Source of the DNA: Streptomyces sp. NRRL S-31
Lineage (GTDB): Bacteria > Actinomycetota > Actinomycetes > Streptomycetales > Streptomycetaceae
Reading direction: 5' to 3'
NCBI RefSeq assembly: GCF_000718775.1
Contig: NZ_JOCB01000180.1
Coordinates: 1-5,021 of the forward strand
DNA: 5,021 bases
This document shows positions 1-5,021 of this stretch, in pieces. The notes beneath the pieces were generated by a model, which made no database searches, was not told where the DNA came from, and worked only from the letters and a program-made list of their open reading frames with translations. The position numbers and the translations under genes are program-made. Position 1 is the stretch's first letter. The number at the start of each line of letters is the position of its first letter.

Positions 1-96
1 GGCTTCCGCGTACGTCGGGGATGCGGGGGCGGCGGAGGGGGAATTCCGCCTAGGGCCGTACGGAGCGGTCGTACGGCGGCCGACCAGGGTGCTCAT
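1..96 (-). CDS. Possible start of the gene after fruK (partial, runs off window edge)
   Basis: An ATG at 94-96 on the minus strand overlaps the fruK stop codon as ATGA and opens a frame that stays open for all 32 codons to the window edge. The peptide begins MSTLVGRRTTAPYG and is rich in Pro, Ala, Ser and Arg, with no recognisable domain. The same 4-nt overlap joins the regulator to fruK, which supports a real coupled start, and in actinomycetes the next gene is usually the fructose PTS permease fruA. Against this, the peptide does not look like a PTS EIIA N-terminus, several codons are AT-ending or rare (AGG, AAT, CCT, GCA), there is only a weak GGAA upstream, and a strong hairpin lies inside it. 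It could equally be leader or intergenic DNA before a fruA start outside the window. No other ATG or GTG start is visible on this strand between position 1 and 92. Confidence 0.3.
   Translation of the reverse strand, partial: MSTLVGRRTTAPYGPRRNSPSAAPASPTYAEA
55..77 (-). other. Hairpin just downstream of fruK
   Basis: GCCGTACG at 55-62 is perfectly complementary to CGTACGGC at 70-77, giving an 8-bp stem with a 7-nt loop. It begins 16 nt past the fruK stop codon. No T-tract follows on the minus strand, so it is not a classical terminator. It could be an intercistronic mRNA structure that stabilises or attenuates the transcript, or a palindromic protein site, since each arm contains the self-complementary CGTACG. 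Its role is not known. Confidence 0.35.
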
Positions 97-1040
97 GACA
101 CCGGTTCCGTCAGTTCGCGGTCGAGCGGGATCTCGGCGGTGACCGTCACGGCGGCCGGTTCCAGATCGGCGGGGGCCGGCATCACGCTGCCGGGGAGCCG
201 GACCGCGGCGGCGCCGTGGGCCACGGCCGAGGCGAGGGCGTCGGGGCCGGAACCGCCGGCGATGAGGAAGCCGGCCAGGGAGGCGTCCCCGGCGCCGACG
301 TTGCTGCGGACGGCGGACACCCGCGCGCTGCCGAACCAGGCGCCGGCGTCCGTCACCAGGAGCTGGCCGTCGGCGCCCAGGCTGGCGAGTACGGCGCGGG
401 CGCCCAGCGCGCGCACCTCCTCGGCCGCCTTGAGCGCGTCGCCCACGGTCGTGAGGGGGCGCGCGACCGCCGCCGCCAGCTCCTCGGCGTTCGGCTTCAC
501 CACGTCGGGACGCGCGCGCAGCGCCTCCAGGAGGGCGGGCCCCGAGGTGTCCAGCGCGATCCGCGCGCCTCCGGCGTGCGCCCGCGTGACGACATCGGCG
601 TACCAGGAGGGTGCCAGTCCCCGGGGCAGGCTGCCGCAGCACGCGATCCAGTCGGCCTCGCGCGACTGCTCGCGGACGGTGTCCAGGAGCAGTTCCTGTT
701 CCGCGGCGGACAGTTCGGGACCCGGCGCGTTGATCTTCGTGAGGACCCCGTCGGACTCCGCGAGCGCGATGTTGGAGCGGGTGGCTCCGGCGACCGGGAC
801 CGGTGCCACCTCGATGCCCTGGGCGTCGAGCAGGTCGGCGACGAGTGCCCCCGGCGCACCGCCCAGGGGCAGGACGGCGACCGTGCGCCGTCCGGCGGCG
901 GCGACGGCGCGCGAGACGTTCACGCCCTTGCCGCCGGGGTCCATGCGCTCGCCGGTGGCGCGGACGACCTCGCCGCGCTCCAGGGCGGGGACCTCGTAGG
1001 TGCGGTCCAGGGACGGGTTCGGGGTGACGGTGAGGATCAT
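93..1040 (-). CDS. fruK: 1-phosphofructokinase (PfkB/ribokinase family)
   Basis: This cytosolic kinase phosphorylates fructose-1-phosphate with ATP to give fructose-1,6-bisphosphate, feeding PTS-imported fructose into glycolysis. The protein is 315 residues, the usual length for this family. Visible features in order are the N-terminal MILTVTPNPSLDRTY, typical of the 1-phosphofructokinase/tagatose-6-phosphate kinase branch; the PfkB substrate-site GGKGVNVSRA (36-45); CGSLPRG (135-141); VKPNAEEL (181-188); SLGADG (220-225) before the nucleotide site; and the C-terminal PfkB signature SNVGAGDASLAGF (246-258), whose GAGD forms the anion hole with Asp252 as the expected catalytic base. The start is chosen because the family N-terminus begins exactly there, the ATG overlaps the upstream stop as ATGA, and a GGAAG lies 10 nt before it. 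The frame continues open far upstream, but only as a high-GC shadow of the regulator. LacC-type tagatose-6-phosphate kinase is the main alternative; the DeoR neighbour favours FruK. Confidence 0.93.
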   Translation of the reverse strand: MILTVTPNPSLDRTYEVPALERGEVVRATGERMDPGGKGVNVSRAVAAAGRRTVAVLPLGGAPGALVADLLDAQGIEVAPVPVAGATRSNIALAESDGVLTKINAPGPELSAAEQELLLDTVREQSREADWIACCGSLPRGLAPSWYADVVTRAHAGGARIALDTSGPALLEALRARPDVVKPNAEELAAAVARPLTTVGDALKAAEEVRALGARAVLASLGADGQLLVTDAGAWFGSARVSAVRSNVGAGDASLAGFLIAGGSGPDALASAVAHGAAAVRLPGSVMPAPADLEPAAVTVTAEIPLDRELTEPVS

Positions 1041-1798
1041 GCGCGCACCACTTCCGTGCCGCCGCGCTCGATGGCGGTGGCGTCTTCGTCGCTCAGCCCG
1101 CTGTCGGTGATCAGCAGGTCCACGTCGCCGAGCCCGCCGAAGCGGGCGAAGTGCTCCTGGCCGTGCTTGGCGGAGTCGGCCAGCAGCACCACGCGGCGGG
1201 CGGCGGCGATCGCCGCGCGCTTGACGGCGGCCTCGGCGAGGTCGGGGGTGGTCAGACCGTGCTCGGCGGAGAAGCCGTTGGCGGCGACGAACAGGACGTC
1301 GGCGCGGATCTCGCCGTACGCGCGCAGCGCCCAGGCGTCCACGGCGGCGCGCGTGCGGTGCCGCACGCGCCCGCCGATCAGGTGGAGCTGGATACCGGGG
1401 TGGTCGGCCAGGCGGGCCGCGATGGGCAGGCTGTGCGTGGCGACGGTGAGGGAGGACTCCAGGGGGATGGCGGCGGCGAGGCGGGCCACCGTCGTGCCGG
1501 CGTCCAGGATCATCGTCCCCTCGGCCGGCAGCTCGGTGAGGGCCGCCTTGGCGATGCGGTCCTTCTCGTCGGCGGCGGTGGACTCGCGCTCGGCGAGGTC
1601 GGGCTCGAAGTCGAGGCGGCCGGCCGGGATGGCACCGCCGTGCACCCGGCGGACGAGGCCGGCGCGGTCGAGGGCCTTCAGGTCGCGGCGGATGGTCTCC
1701 GCGGTGACCTGGAACTCCTCGGCCAGCGACAGCACGTCCACCCGGCCGCCGTCCCGGGCGAGCCGGAGGATCTCCTGCTGCCGCTCCGGTGCGTACAT
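1037..1798 (-). CDS. fruR: DeoR-family transcriptional repressor of the fructose operon
   Basis: This is a 253-residue DNA-binding repressor, of normal length for the DeoR family. The N-terminal winged HTH opens MYAPERQQEILRLARDGG and has the DeoR recognition helix in FQVTAETIRRDLKALDRAGL (29-48), followed by the wing VRRVHGGA (49-56). The C-terminal sugar-phosphate sensor domain shows DAGTT (99-103), IGGRVR (141-146), GLTTPD (181-186), AVKRA (191-195) and ADSAKHG (207-213), the usual effector-site motifs of DeoRC. It is the first gene of a unit with fruK, ending in an ATGA overlap, so it is probably autoregulated and induced by fructose-1-phosphate or a related sugar phosphate (inference from family and context). 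The chosen ATG has GGAGG 9 nt upstream. An in-frame ATG seven codons earlier (1817-1819) has no Shine-Dalgarno and would swallow that site, so it was not used. The symbol rests on the fruK linkage. Confidence 0.88.
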   Translation of the reverse strand: MYAPERQQEILRLARDGGRVDVLSLAEEFQVTAETIRRDLKALDRAGLVRRVHGGAIPAGRLDFEPDLAERESTAADEKDRIAKAALTELPAEGTMILDAGTTVARLAAAIPLESSLTVATHSLPIAARLADHPGIQLHLIGGRVRHRTRAAVDAWALRAYGEIRADVLFVAANGFSAEHGLTTPDLAEAAVKRAAIAAARRVVLLADSAKHGQEHFARFGGLGDVDLLITDSGLSDEDATAIERGGTEVVRA

Positions 1799-1843
1799 GT
1801 CCGTCCGCCTCCACCTCATGCCCGAACGTGTGGTTTCACCGCG

Positions 1844-1872
1844 AGGCTACGCCCGTATGTCGGCAAAGTAAA
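1844..1872 (-). promoter_or_regulatory. Candidate promoter of the fruR-fruK operon
   Basis: On the minus strand TTTACT (1872-1867) and TAGCCT (1849-1844) are separated by 17 nt, fitting a vegetative actinomycete promoter with a TAnnnT -10 box. Transcription would begin near 1837, giving a leader of about 40 nt to the regulator ATG at 1798. The surrounding stretch is noticeably richer in A and T than the rest of the window. This is a pattern match only. Confidence 0.45.
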
Positions 1873-1885
1873 CAGGTTCAGACTT
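1866..1885. promoter_or_regulatory. Possible operator dyad at the fruR promoter
   Basis: AAGT (1866-1869) and ACTT (1882-1885) form the ends of an imperfect inverted repeat. The longer arms read AAGTAAAC on the plus strand and AAGTCTGAAC on the minus strand. The dyad overlaps the candidate -35 box, a plausible place for autorepression by the adjacent DeoR protein. The repeat is short and imperfect, so this is tentative. Confidence 0.25.
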
Positions 1886-1964
1886 GGATCGGGCACGAAC
1901 GGGCAGCGGCTCGCCCATGGGCCACCGCCCGGCGGAGACTGGCGGGCGAGCCGGGCAGCCGACA

Positions 1965-1993
1965 GGGCCCGGCACCGCCTCGGTGCCGGGCCC
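1965..1993 (-). terminator. GC-rich hairpin terminator after the MFS gene
   Basis: The arms GGGCCCGGCACCG (1965-1977) and CGGTGCCGGGCCC (1981-1993) are perfectly complementary, giving a 13-bp stem with a 3-nt loop. It starts 17 nt beyond the transporter stop codon on the minus strand. No T-tract follows, which is common for terminators in Streptomyces. It would insulate the downstream fructose operon, transcribed in the same direction, from readthrough. Confidence 0.8.
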
Positions 1994-2010
1994 CGCGTCA
2001 TACGGCCTGG

Positions 2011-3507
2011 TCAGTGCACCAGCTCGGGCTCTTGATCCGTCGCCGGCTCCTCCTGTCCGGCGCCCTCCACGTGCTGCGCCGGACGCTTCGGCAGCGCGGT
2101 CATCAGCAGGAGGATCGCGCCCATGATCGCGGCGACGTACCACAGGGCGTGCTGGAAGGCGTGTACGAAGGCCGGCCCGACCTGCGCCGGGGCGAGTCGG
2201 TCGCCGATCTGCCCGAAGAAGACCACCGACACCAGGCCCAGGCCCAGCGCGTTGCCCATCTGCTGCACGGTGTTGATCAGCCCGGACGCGGAACCGGCGT
2301 GCTCACGCGGCACCTCCGAGAGGACCGCGTCGGTGAGCGGGGCGACGATCAGCCCCATGCCCAGCCCCATCACGACCAGCGGCAGGGCCATCTGCCAGGA
2401 GGCGATGGCGAGGCCGTAGTGGTGTGCCTCCCACAGGTAGAGCAGCACGCCCAGCCCCATCACCAGCGCACCCGCCTGGAGCACCTTCCGGCCGAACCGC
2501 GGCACCAGCTGCTGCACCGACAGCCCGGCCGCCGTGGACACCGCGATCGAGAACGGCACCCCGGTCAGCCCGGCCCGCAGCGGGCTCCAGCCCAGGCCGA
2601 TCTGCATGTACAGCGTCCAGACCAGGAAGAAGATGCCGAGCGCGACCCCGAAGACGGTCTGCACGGCGATGCCCGCGGCGAAGCTCTTCACCCGGAAGAG
2701 GGACAGCTCGATCAGCGGGGAACCGTCCCTGGCCGCCTTCCGTTTCTCGTATGACACCAGCGCCGCGAAGACGACGAGCGCACCGGCCATGCAGAGGTGA
2801 CCCCACAGGGGCCAGCCCAGCTCACGGCCGCGGGTGAGGGGGTACAGCAGCATGAGCAGGCCCAGCGAGACCAGGGTCACGCCGACGAGGTCCAGCTTCA
2901 GGGCCTTCGGCGCGCGGGACTCGGTGATGAACCGGCGGCCGAGGAGGAGAGCCGCGACACCCACGGGGAGGTTGATGAGGAAGATGGGCCGCCACTCCAG
3001 CCCGAAGAGGTTCCACTCGGTCAGCAGCGCGCCCAGCAGCGGCCCGGAGACGGCACCCAGCCCGACGATCGCGCCGAACAGACCGAAGACCTTGCCGCGT
3101 TCGTGCGCCGGGAAGGTGGCGTGCACGATGGACAGCACCTGCGGCACCATCAGCGCGGCCATACCGCCCTGGAGAATCCGGGAGGCGACCAGCATCTCCG
3201 GGTTCACCGCGAATCCGCACAGGGCGGAGGCGAGGGTGAAACCACCGATACCGACCAGGAACACCCGCTTGCGGCCGTGGATGTCACCGAGCCGGCCGCC
3301 GGTGATCAGACCGGCGGCGAAGGCGAGGGCGTAGCCGGCGGTTATCCACTGGATCTGGCTGAGCGAGGCATGGGCGCTGCGCTGGATGGACGGAATGGCG
3401 ATGTTGACGATGGTCACGTCCACCAGGTCCATGAAGGCGGCCGTCATGACGATGGCGAGCGCCAGCCAGCGGGCGCGGTCGGGAAGCGGTTGGGGGTTGG
3501 GCGTCAT
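2011..3507 (-). CDS. MFS transporter, DHA2/EmrB-QacA type, 14 membrane helices
   Basis: This is an inner-membrane proton-driven exporter, probably of drugs or other small hydrophobic molecules; the substrate cannot be told from sequence. The protein is 498 residues from the ATG at 3507, typical of the 14-helix DHA2 family. Helix 1 carries the DHA2 motif LVDVTIVNIAIPSI, with acidic residues at about 27 and 30. Motif A, GGRLGDIHGRKR (70-81), lies between helices 2 and 3, and the antiporter motif C, GLGAVSGPLLG (149-159), is in helix 5. Further hydrophobic segments run at roughly 173-191, 205-223, 232-252, 278-301, 311-331, 342-358, 367-391, 412-433 and 450-472. The C-terminal tail is hydrophilic and acidic. 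An in-frame GTG at 3526-3528 would add MVSYFPP, but neither start has a Shine-Dalgarno, so the start is uncertain. It diverges from the WYL regulator, which probably controls it, and is followed by a hairpin terminator. Confidence 0.9.
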   Translation of the reverse strand: MTPNPQPLPDRARWLALAIVMTAAFMDLVDVTIVNIAIPSIQRSAHASLSQIQWITAGYALAFAAGLITGGRLGDIHGRKRVFLVGIGGFTLASALCGFAVNPEMLVASRILQGGMAALMVPQVLSIVHATFPAHERGKVFGLFGAIVGLGAVSGPLLGALLTEWNLFGLEWRPIFLINLPVGVAALLLGRRFITESRAPKALKLDLVGVTLVSLGLLMLLYPLTRGRELGWPLWGHLCMAGALVVFAALVSYEKRKAARDGSPLIELSLFRVKSFAAGIAVQTVFGVALGIFFLVWTLYMQIGLGWSPLRAGLTGVPFSIAVSTAAGLSVQQLVPRFGRKVLQAGALVMGLGVLLYLWEAHHYGLAIASWQMALPLVVMGLGMGLIVAPLTDAVLSEVPREHAGSASGLINTVQQMGNALGLGLVSVVFFGQIGDRLAPAQVGPAFVHAFQHALWYVAAIMGAILLLMTALPKRPAQHVEGAGQEEPATDQEPELVH

Positions 3508-3515
3508 GGGAGGAA

Positions 3516-3549
3516 AGTAGGACACCACTAGGCCAGATGGCGTCCTATT
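3516..3549. promoter_or_regulatory. Interrupted palindrome: candidate operator shared by the WYL regulator and the MFS transporter
   Basis: TAGGAC (3518-3523) and GTCCTA (3542-3547) are the outer arms of a dyad centred between 3532 and 3533. CCA/TGG (3525-3527 and 3538-3540) and GG/CC (3531-3534) continue the symmetry inward, and an A/T pair flanks it outside. In all 11 of 15 half-site positions match. Each arm reads TAGGAC on its own strand, close to an actinomycete -10 box, so the arms may double as the -10 elements of two overlapping divergent promoters. A weak TTGGGC lies 15 nt before the plus-strand arm and TGCGTA 17 nt before the minus-strand arm. Binding by the adjacent HTH-WYL protein is an inference from position. 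Confidence 0.6.
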
Positions 3550-3569
3550 TCTCCGGCATCCTCGTACGC

Positions 3570-4574
3570 ATGACGACCGACACCCCGGCCCGGCTGCTCC
3601 AGCTGCTCTCGCTCCTCCAGACGCCCCGTGAGTGGCCCGGCGGCGAGCTGGCCGAGCGGCTCAGCGTGTCCCGGCGTACCGTGCGGCGGGACATCGACCG
3701 GCTCCGGGAACTGGGCTATCCGGTGCAGGCGACCAAGGGCGCGGACGGCGGGTACCGGCTGGTCGCGGGCAAGGCGATGCCTCCGCTGGTGCTGGACGAC
3801 GAGGAGGCGGTCGCGATCGCGGTCGGGCTGCGGGCGGGCGCCGGGCACGCCGTGGCGGGCGTGGACGAGGCCTCCGTGCGGGCCCTCGCCAAGCTGGAGC
3901 AGGTGCTGCCGTCCCGGCTGCGCCACCGGGTGTCCACGCTCCAGGCCGCGACGACAGCGCTGACCAGCGGGGACGGGCCGAGCATCGCGCCCGAGACGCT
4001 GACCGTGATGGCGTCCACGGTGGCGGGGCACGAGCGGCTGCGGTTCGCCTACCGCGACAAGGACGGCAGCGCGTCGCGGCGGCTGACCGAGCCGCACCGG
4101 CTGGTGTCGACGGGGCTGCGCTGGTACCTGGTCGCCTACGACGTCGACCGGGCGGACTGGCGCACCTTCCGGGTCGACCGGGTGAGCGAGCCGTTCGCGA
4201 CCGGTGTCCGGTTCGCGCCGCGGGAGCTGCCGACGGGGAGCGCCGCCGAGTACCTGCGCCAGTCCATCCGGCGGCGGCAGGAGACGTACGCCTTCGAGGT
4301 GCGGTTCGCCGCACCGGCGGACCAGATATCCGCGCGGGTGCCGGGCCGGCTCGGGGTGCCCGAGGACGACGGCGAGGGCGGCTGCGTCCTGCGGGGCAGC
4401 ACGGGCGATCCCGCGCAGTGGCTGGCGGTGCGGCTGGCGATGGCTGGGTGCGAGTTCGTGGTGCGGGAACCGGTGGAACTGGTGGAACGCGTACGGGAGC
4501 TGGGGGGACGGCTGAGCCGGGCGGGCGGCTCGGCGCCACCGGACCCCGGCCCGCGGGGTGCGGCCGATCAGTGA
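3570..4574 (+). CDS. YafY-type HTH-WYL transcriptional regulator
   Basis: This is a cytosolic DNA-binding regulator of 334 residues, normal for the YafY/WYL family. An N-terminal HTH of the HTH_11 type spans about 6-60 (PARLLQLLSLLQ, then GGELAERLSVSRRTVRRDIDRLRELGY), followed by the characteristic wing KGADGGYRL (56-64) and PPLVLDDEEAVAIAVGL (71-87). The WYL domain runs from about 144 to 205, with LRWYLVAYD (183-191) holding the W-Y-L triad and WRTFRVDRV (197-205) the conserved Arg-rich ligand-site strand. A WCX-type C-terminal segment covers about 238-315. WYL domains sense nucleic acids or small ligands; the ligand here is unknown. Divergent placement from the MFS gene across a palindrome suggests it controls that gene and itself. 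The ATG at 3570 matches the usual family N-terminus but has no Shine-Dalgarno. An upstream ATG at 3537 would add 11 residues beginning MASYFSG and lies inside the palindrome. The Pro/Gly-rich tail after residue 316 looks unstructured. Confidence 0.92.
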   Translation: MTTDTPARLLQLLSLLQTPREWPGGELAERLSVSRRTVRRDIDRLRELGYPVQATKGADGGYRLVAGKAMPPLVLDDEEAVAIAVGLRAGAGHAVAGVDEASVRALAKLEQVLPSRLRHRVSTLQAATTALTSGDGPSIAPETLTVMASTVAGHERLRFAYRDKDGSASRRLTEPHRLVSTGLRWYLVAYDVDRADWRTFRVDRVSEPFATGVRFAPRELPTGSAAEYLRQSIRRRQETYAFEVRFAAPADQISARVPGRLGVPEDDGEGGCVLRGSTGDPAQWLAVRLAMAGCEFVVREPVELVERVRELGGRLSRAGGSAPPDPGPRGAADQ

Positions 4575-4584
4575 CCGCGCCACC

Positions 4585-4645
4585 ACCGGGTTACTGAACC
4601 CACTGGGTCCCTGAACCCACCGGGTCGCACCGGGTCGCTGAACCC
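4585..4645. repeat. 17-bp tandem repeat just after the WYL gene
   Basis: Three full units, ACCGGGTTACTGAACCC (4585-4601), ACTGGGTCCCTGAACCC (4602-4618) and ACCGGGTCGCTGAACCC (4629-4645), are interrupted by a 10-bp partial unit ACCGGGTCGC (4619-4628). A degenerate trace follows at 4646. The pattern is ACYGGGTNNCTGAACCC. GGGTT and AACCC within the first unit can form a small hairpin, and ACCC with the following GGGT forms others across unit borders. The array begins 10 nt after the WYL stop codon. It may act as a crude transcript-end structure or may simply be slippage-prone repeat DNA. Confidence 0.75.
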
Positions 4646-4648
4646 ATC

Positions 4649-4826
4649 AGGCCCGGGGCGCGGTACCGGAGGAGGACGGCGAGGGCGGTGCGTCCTGCGG
4701 GGCACGACGGACGACAGGCGATCCCGATCCCGCCAAGGCCCGACCGCCCCCGGACGCGGCACCCGAGGGCGACGGCACGGGCGGCTGTGCCCTGCGGGAC
4801 ACCCACGGGCGATCCCGTCAGGCCCG
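4649..4826. repeat. Two decayed copies of a segment of the WYL gene, in tandem
   Basis: The stretch 4675-4704 matches WYL-gene positions 4368-4398 at 30 of 31 positions, the one difference being a deleted C. A second copy at about 4764-4817 matches 4361-4413 with only scattered substitutions, ending in an exact 14-nt match (CACGGGCGATCCCG, 4804-4817 and 4400-4413). In the gene this segment encodes residues around EDDGEGGCVLRGSTGDP in the C-terminal part. The marker AGGCCCG recurs at 4649-4655, 4736-4742 and 4820-4826, so the two copies form a tandem with a period of about 84-87 bp. The copies lie in another frame from the gene and contain no start of their own, so they look like non-coding relics. 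Confidence 0.65.
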
Positions 4827-4880
4827 CCCCCGGGCGTGGCGGTGCCCCGGTGACAGGACCTGCCGTGCAGGGGGTTTCGT

Positions 4881-4900
4881 TTGGATCAGGTCGGATCAGG
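4881..4900. repeat. Short tandem direct repeat (GGATCAGG twice)
   Basis: TTGGATCAGG (4881-4890) is followed directly by TCGGATCAGG (4891-4900), a 10-bp period. It sits just after GGGGTTTCGT, the only T-rich spot in this stretch. A 10-bp spacing places both copies on one face of the helix, as for a regulator site, but no gene start is seen next to it. Confidence 0.35.
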
Positions 4901-4935
4901 CCGCGGCGTCCGGTGCGGTGCGTCGCAAGGCGGAG

Positions 4936-4968
4936 GATCACCCGCGTACTGGGCGTACTCGGGTGGTC
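4936..4968. repeat. Stem-loop with a direct repeat in its loop
   Basis: GATCACCCG (4936-4944) pairs with CGGGTGGTC (4960-4968) over 9 positions with one G-U type mismatch. The 15-nt loop consists of CGTACT, GGG and CGTACT again (4945-4950 and 4954-4959). No gene start or T-tract is next to it. It could be a transcript-end structure for a gene beyond the window or a protein-binding site. Confidence 0.4.
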
Positions 4969-4982
4969 CGACAACGCGGCGT

Positions 4983-5011
4983 GGGGGTCCCCCCGGCCGG
5001 AGGCTGGGGGA
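4983..5011. repeat. G-run/C-run hairpin, resembling intergenic repeats of streptomycetes
   Basis: CCCCC (4990-4994), G and GCC pair with GGC, T and GGGGG (5006-5010), giving a 9-bp stem with one G-U pair and a GGA loop. An upstream GGGGG (4983-4987) could compete for the same C-run. From general memory of Streptomyces intergenic DNA, hairpins of the form GGGGGTCCCCC...CTGGGGGAG are common extragenic repeats. That recognition was not checked against any database. The element may continue past the window edge. Confidence 0.45.
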
Positions 5012-5021
5012 GTGCCGTGCC

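Larger units (their letters stand above)
4575..5021. other. Gene-free repeat-rich region after the WYL gene
   Basis: No reading frame here has a credible start with a ribosome site, a recognisable domain or normal codon use. The longest minus-strand frame (4591-4974) begins with TTG, covers all the repeats and encodes a low-complexity Arg/Pro/Gly-rich peptide. The region is filled by the 17-bp repeats, the WYL-derived copies, the GGATCAGG repeat and two hairpins listed separately. No tRNA, rRNA or CRISPR pattern was seen. Confidence 0.6.

Noticed and set aside
1041..1814. Upstream extension of the fruK frame to 1814 (a 573-residue frame)
   Set aside because: The added part is an Arg/Pro/Gly-rich shadow of the regulator gene in another frame. 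The enzyme family N-terminus (MILTVTPNP) starts at 1040.
1799..1819. Seven-residue longer start for the DeoR regulator (ATG at 1817-1819)
   Set aside because: It lacks a Shine-Dalgarno, whereas the ATG at 1796-1798 has GGAGG at a normal distance and matches the usual DeoR N-terminus.
216..1871. Long plus-strand frame antisense to fruK and fruR
   Set aside because: Low-complexity Gly/Arg/Ala-rich translation with no domain, a mirror of high-GC third positions in two well-supported minus-strand genes.
1789..3531. Plus-strand frames antisense to the MFS transporter (1789-2754, 2797-3531)
   Set aside because: Gln/His/Arg-rich translations without domains, opposite a clearly recognisable 14-helix transporter.
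3528..4586. Minus-strand frame of 352 codons antisense to the WYL gene
   Set aside because: The translation is Arg/Pro/His-rich with no domain. The plus-strand HTH and WYL motifs are unambiguous.
4585..4645. CRISPR-like array
   Set aside because: The units are contiguous 17-bp tandem repeats with no unique spacers and no cas genes nearby.
4591..4974. Minus-strand frame of 127 codons in the region after the WYL gene
   Set aside because: TTG start without a ribosome site, no domain, and it runs through every repeat of the spacer.

Overview
The window is very GC-rich, with strong G/C bias at third codon positions, purine-poor or absent Shine-Dalgarno sites at some starts, and GC-rich hairpins without T-tracts. 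The proteins also look actinobacterial. Together this points to Streptomyces or a close relative (inference from composition and protein style; no database search was possible).

Layout, left to right. (1) Positions 1-1798, minus strand: a fructose-utilisation operon read right to left, made of a DeoR-family sugar-phosphate repressor (1037-1798), then 1-phosphofructokinase FruK (93-1040), then a possible next gene cut by the window edge (1-96). Both junctions are ATGA overlaps of 4 nt, so translational coupling is likely. In actinomycetes the gene after fruK is normally the fructose PTS permease fruA, but too little remains here to identify it. (2) Positions 1799-2010: an intergenic region with a candidate promoter and dyad for the fructose operon and, at its right end, a perfect 13-bp hairpin that probably terminates the gene on its right. 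(3) Positions 2011-3507, minus strand: a 14-helix MFS drug-efflux-type transporter (DHA2/EmrB-QacA style). (4) Positions 3508-3569: a short divergent promoter region centred on a 30-bp interrupted palindrome. (5) Positions 3570-4574, plus strand: a YafY-type HTH-WYL transcriptional regulator, probably the local controller of the transporter. (6) Positions 4575-5021: 447 bp with no convincing gene but much repeat structure. It holds a 17-bp tandem repeat just after the WYL stop codon, two decayed copies of a segment from the 3' part of the WYL gene, a short direct repeat, a stem-loop whose loop holds a direct repeat, and a G-run/C-run hairpin.

The left half is a catabolic unit. Fructose-1-phosphate, made by a PTS permease, would relieve the DeoR repressor and be converted by FruK to fructose-1,6-bisphosphate. 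The right half is a divergent regulator/exporter pair sharing one symmetrical operator candidate. No clearly new system is visible. The least ordinary items are the highly symmetrical WYL/MFS operator and the gene-derived repeats downstream of the WYL gene.
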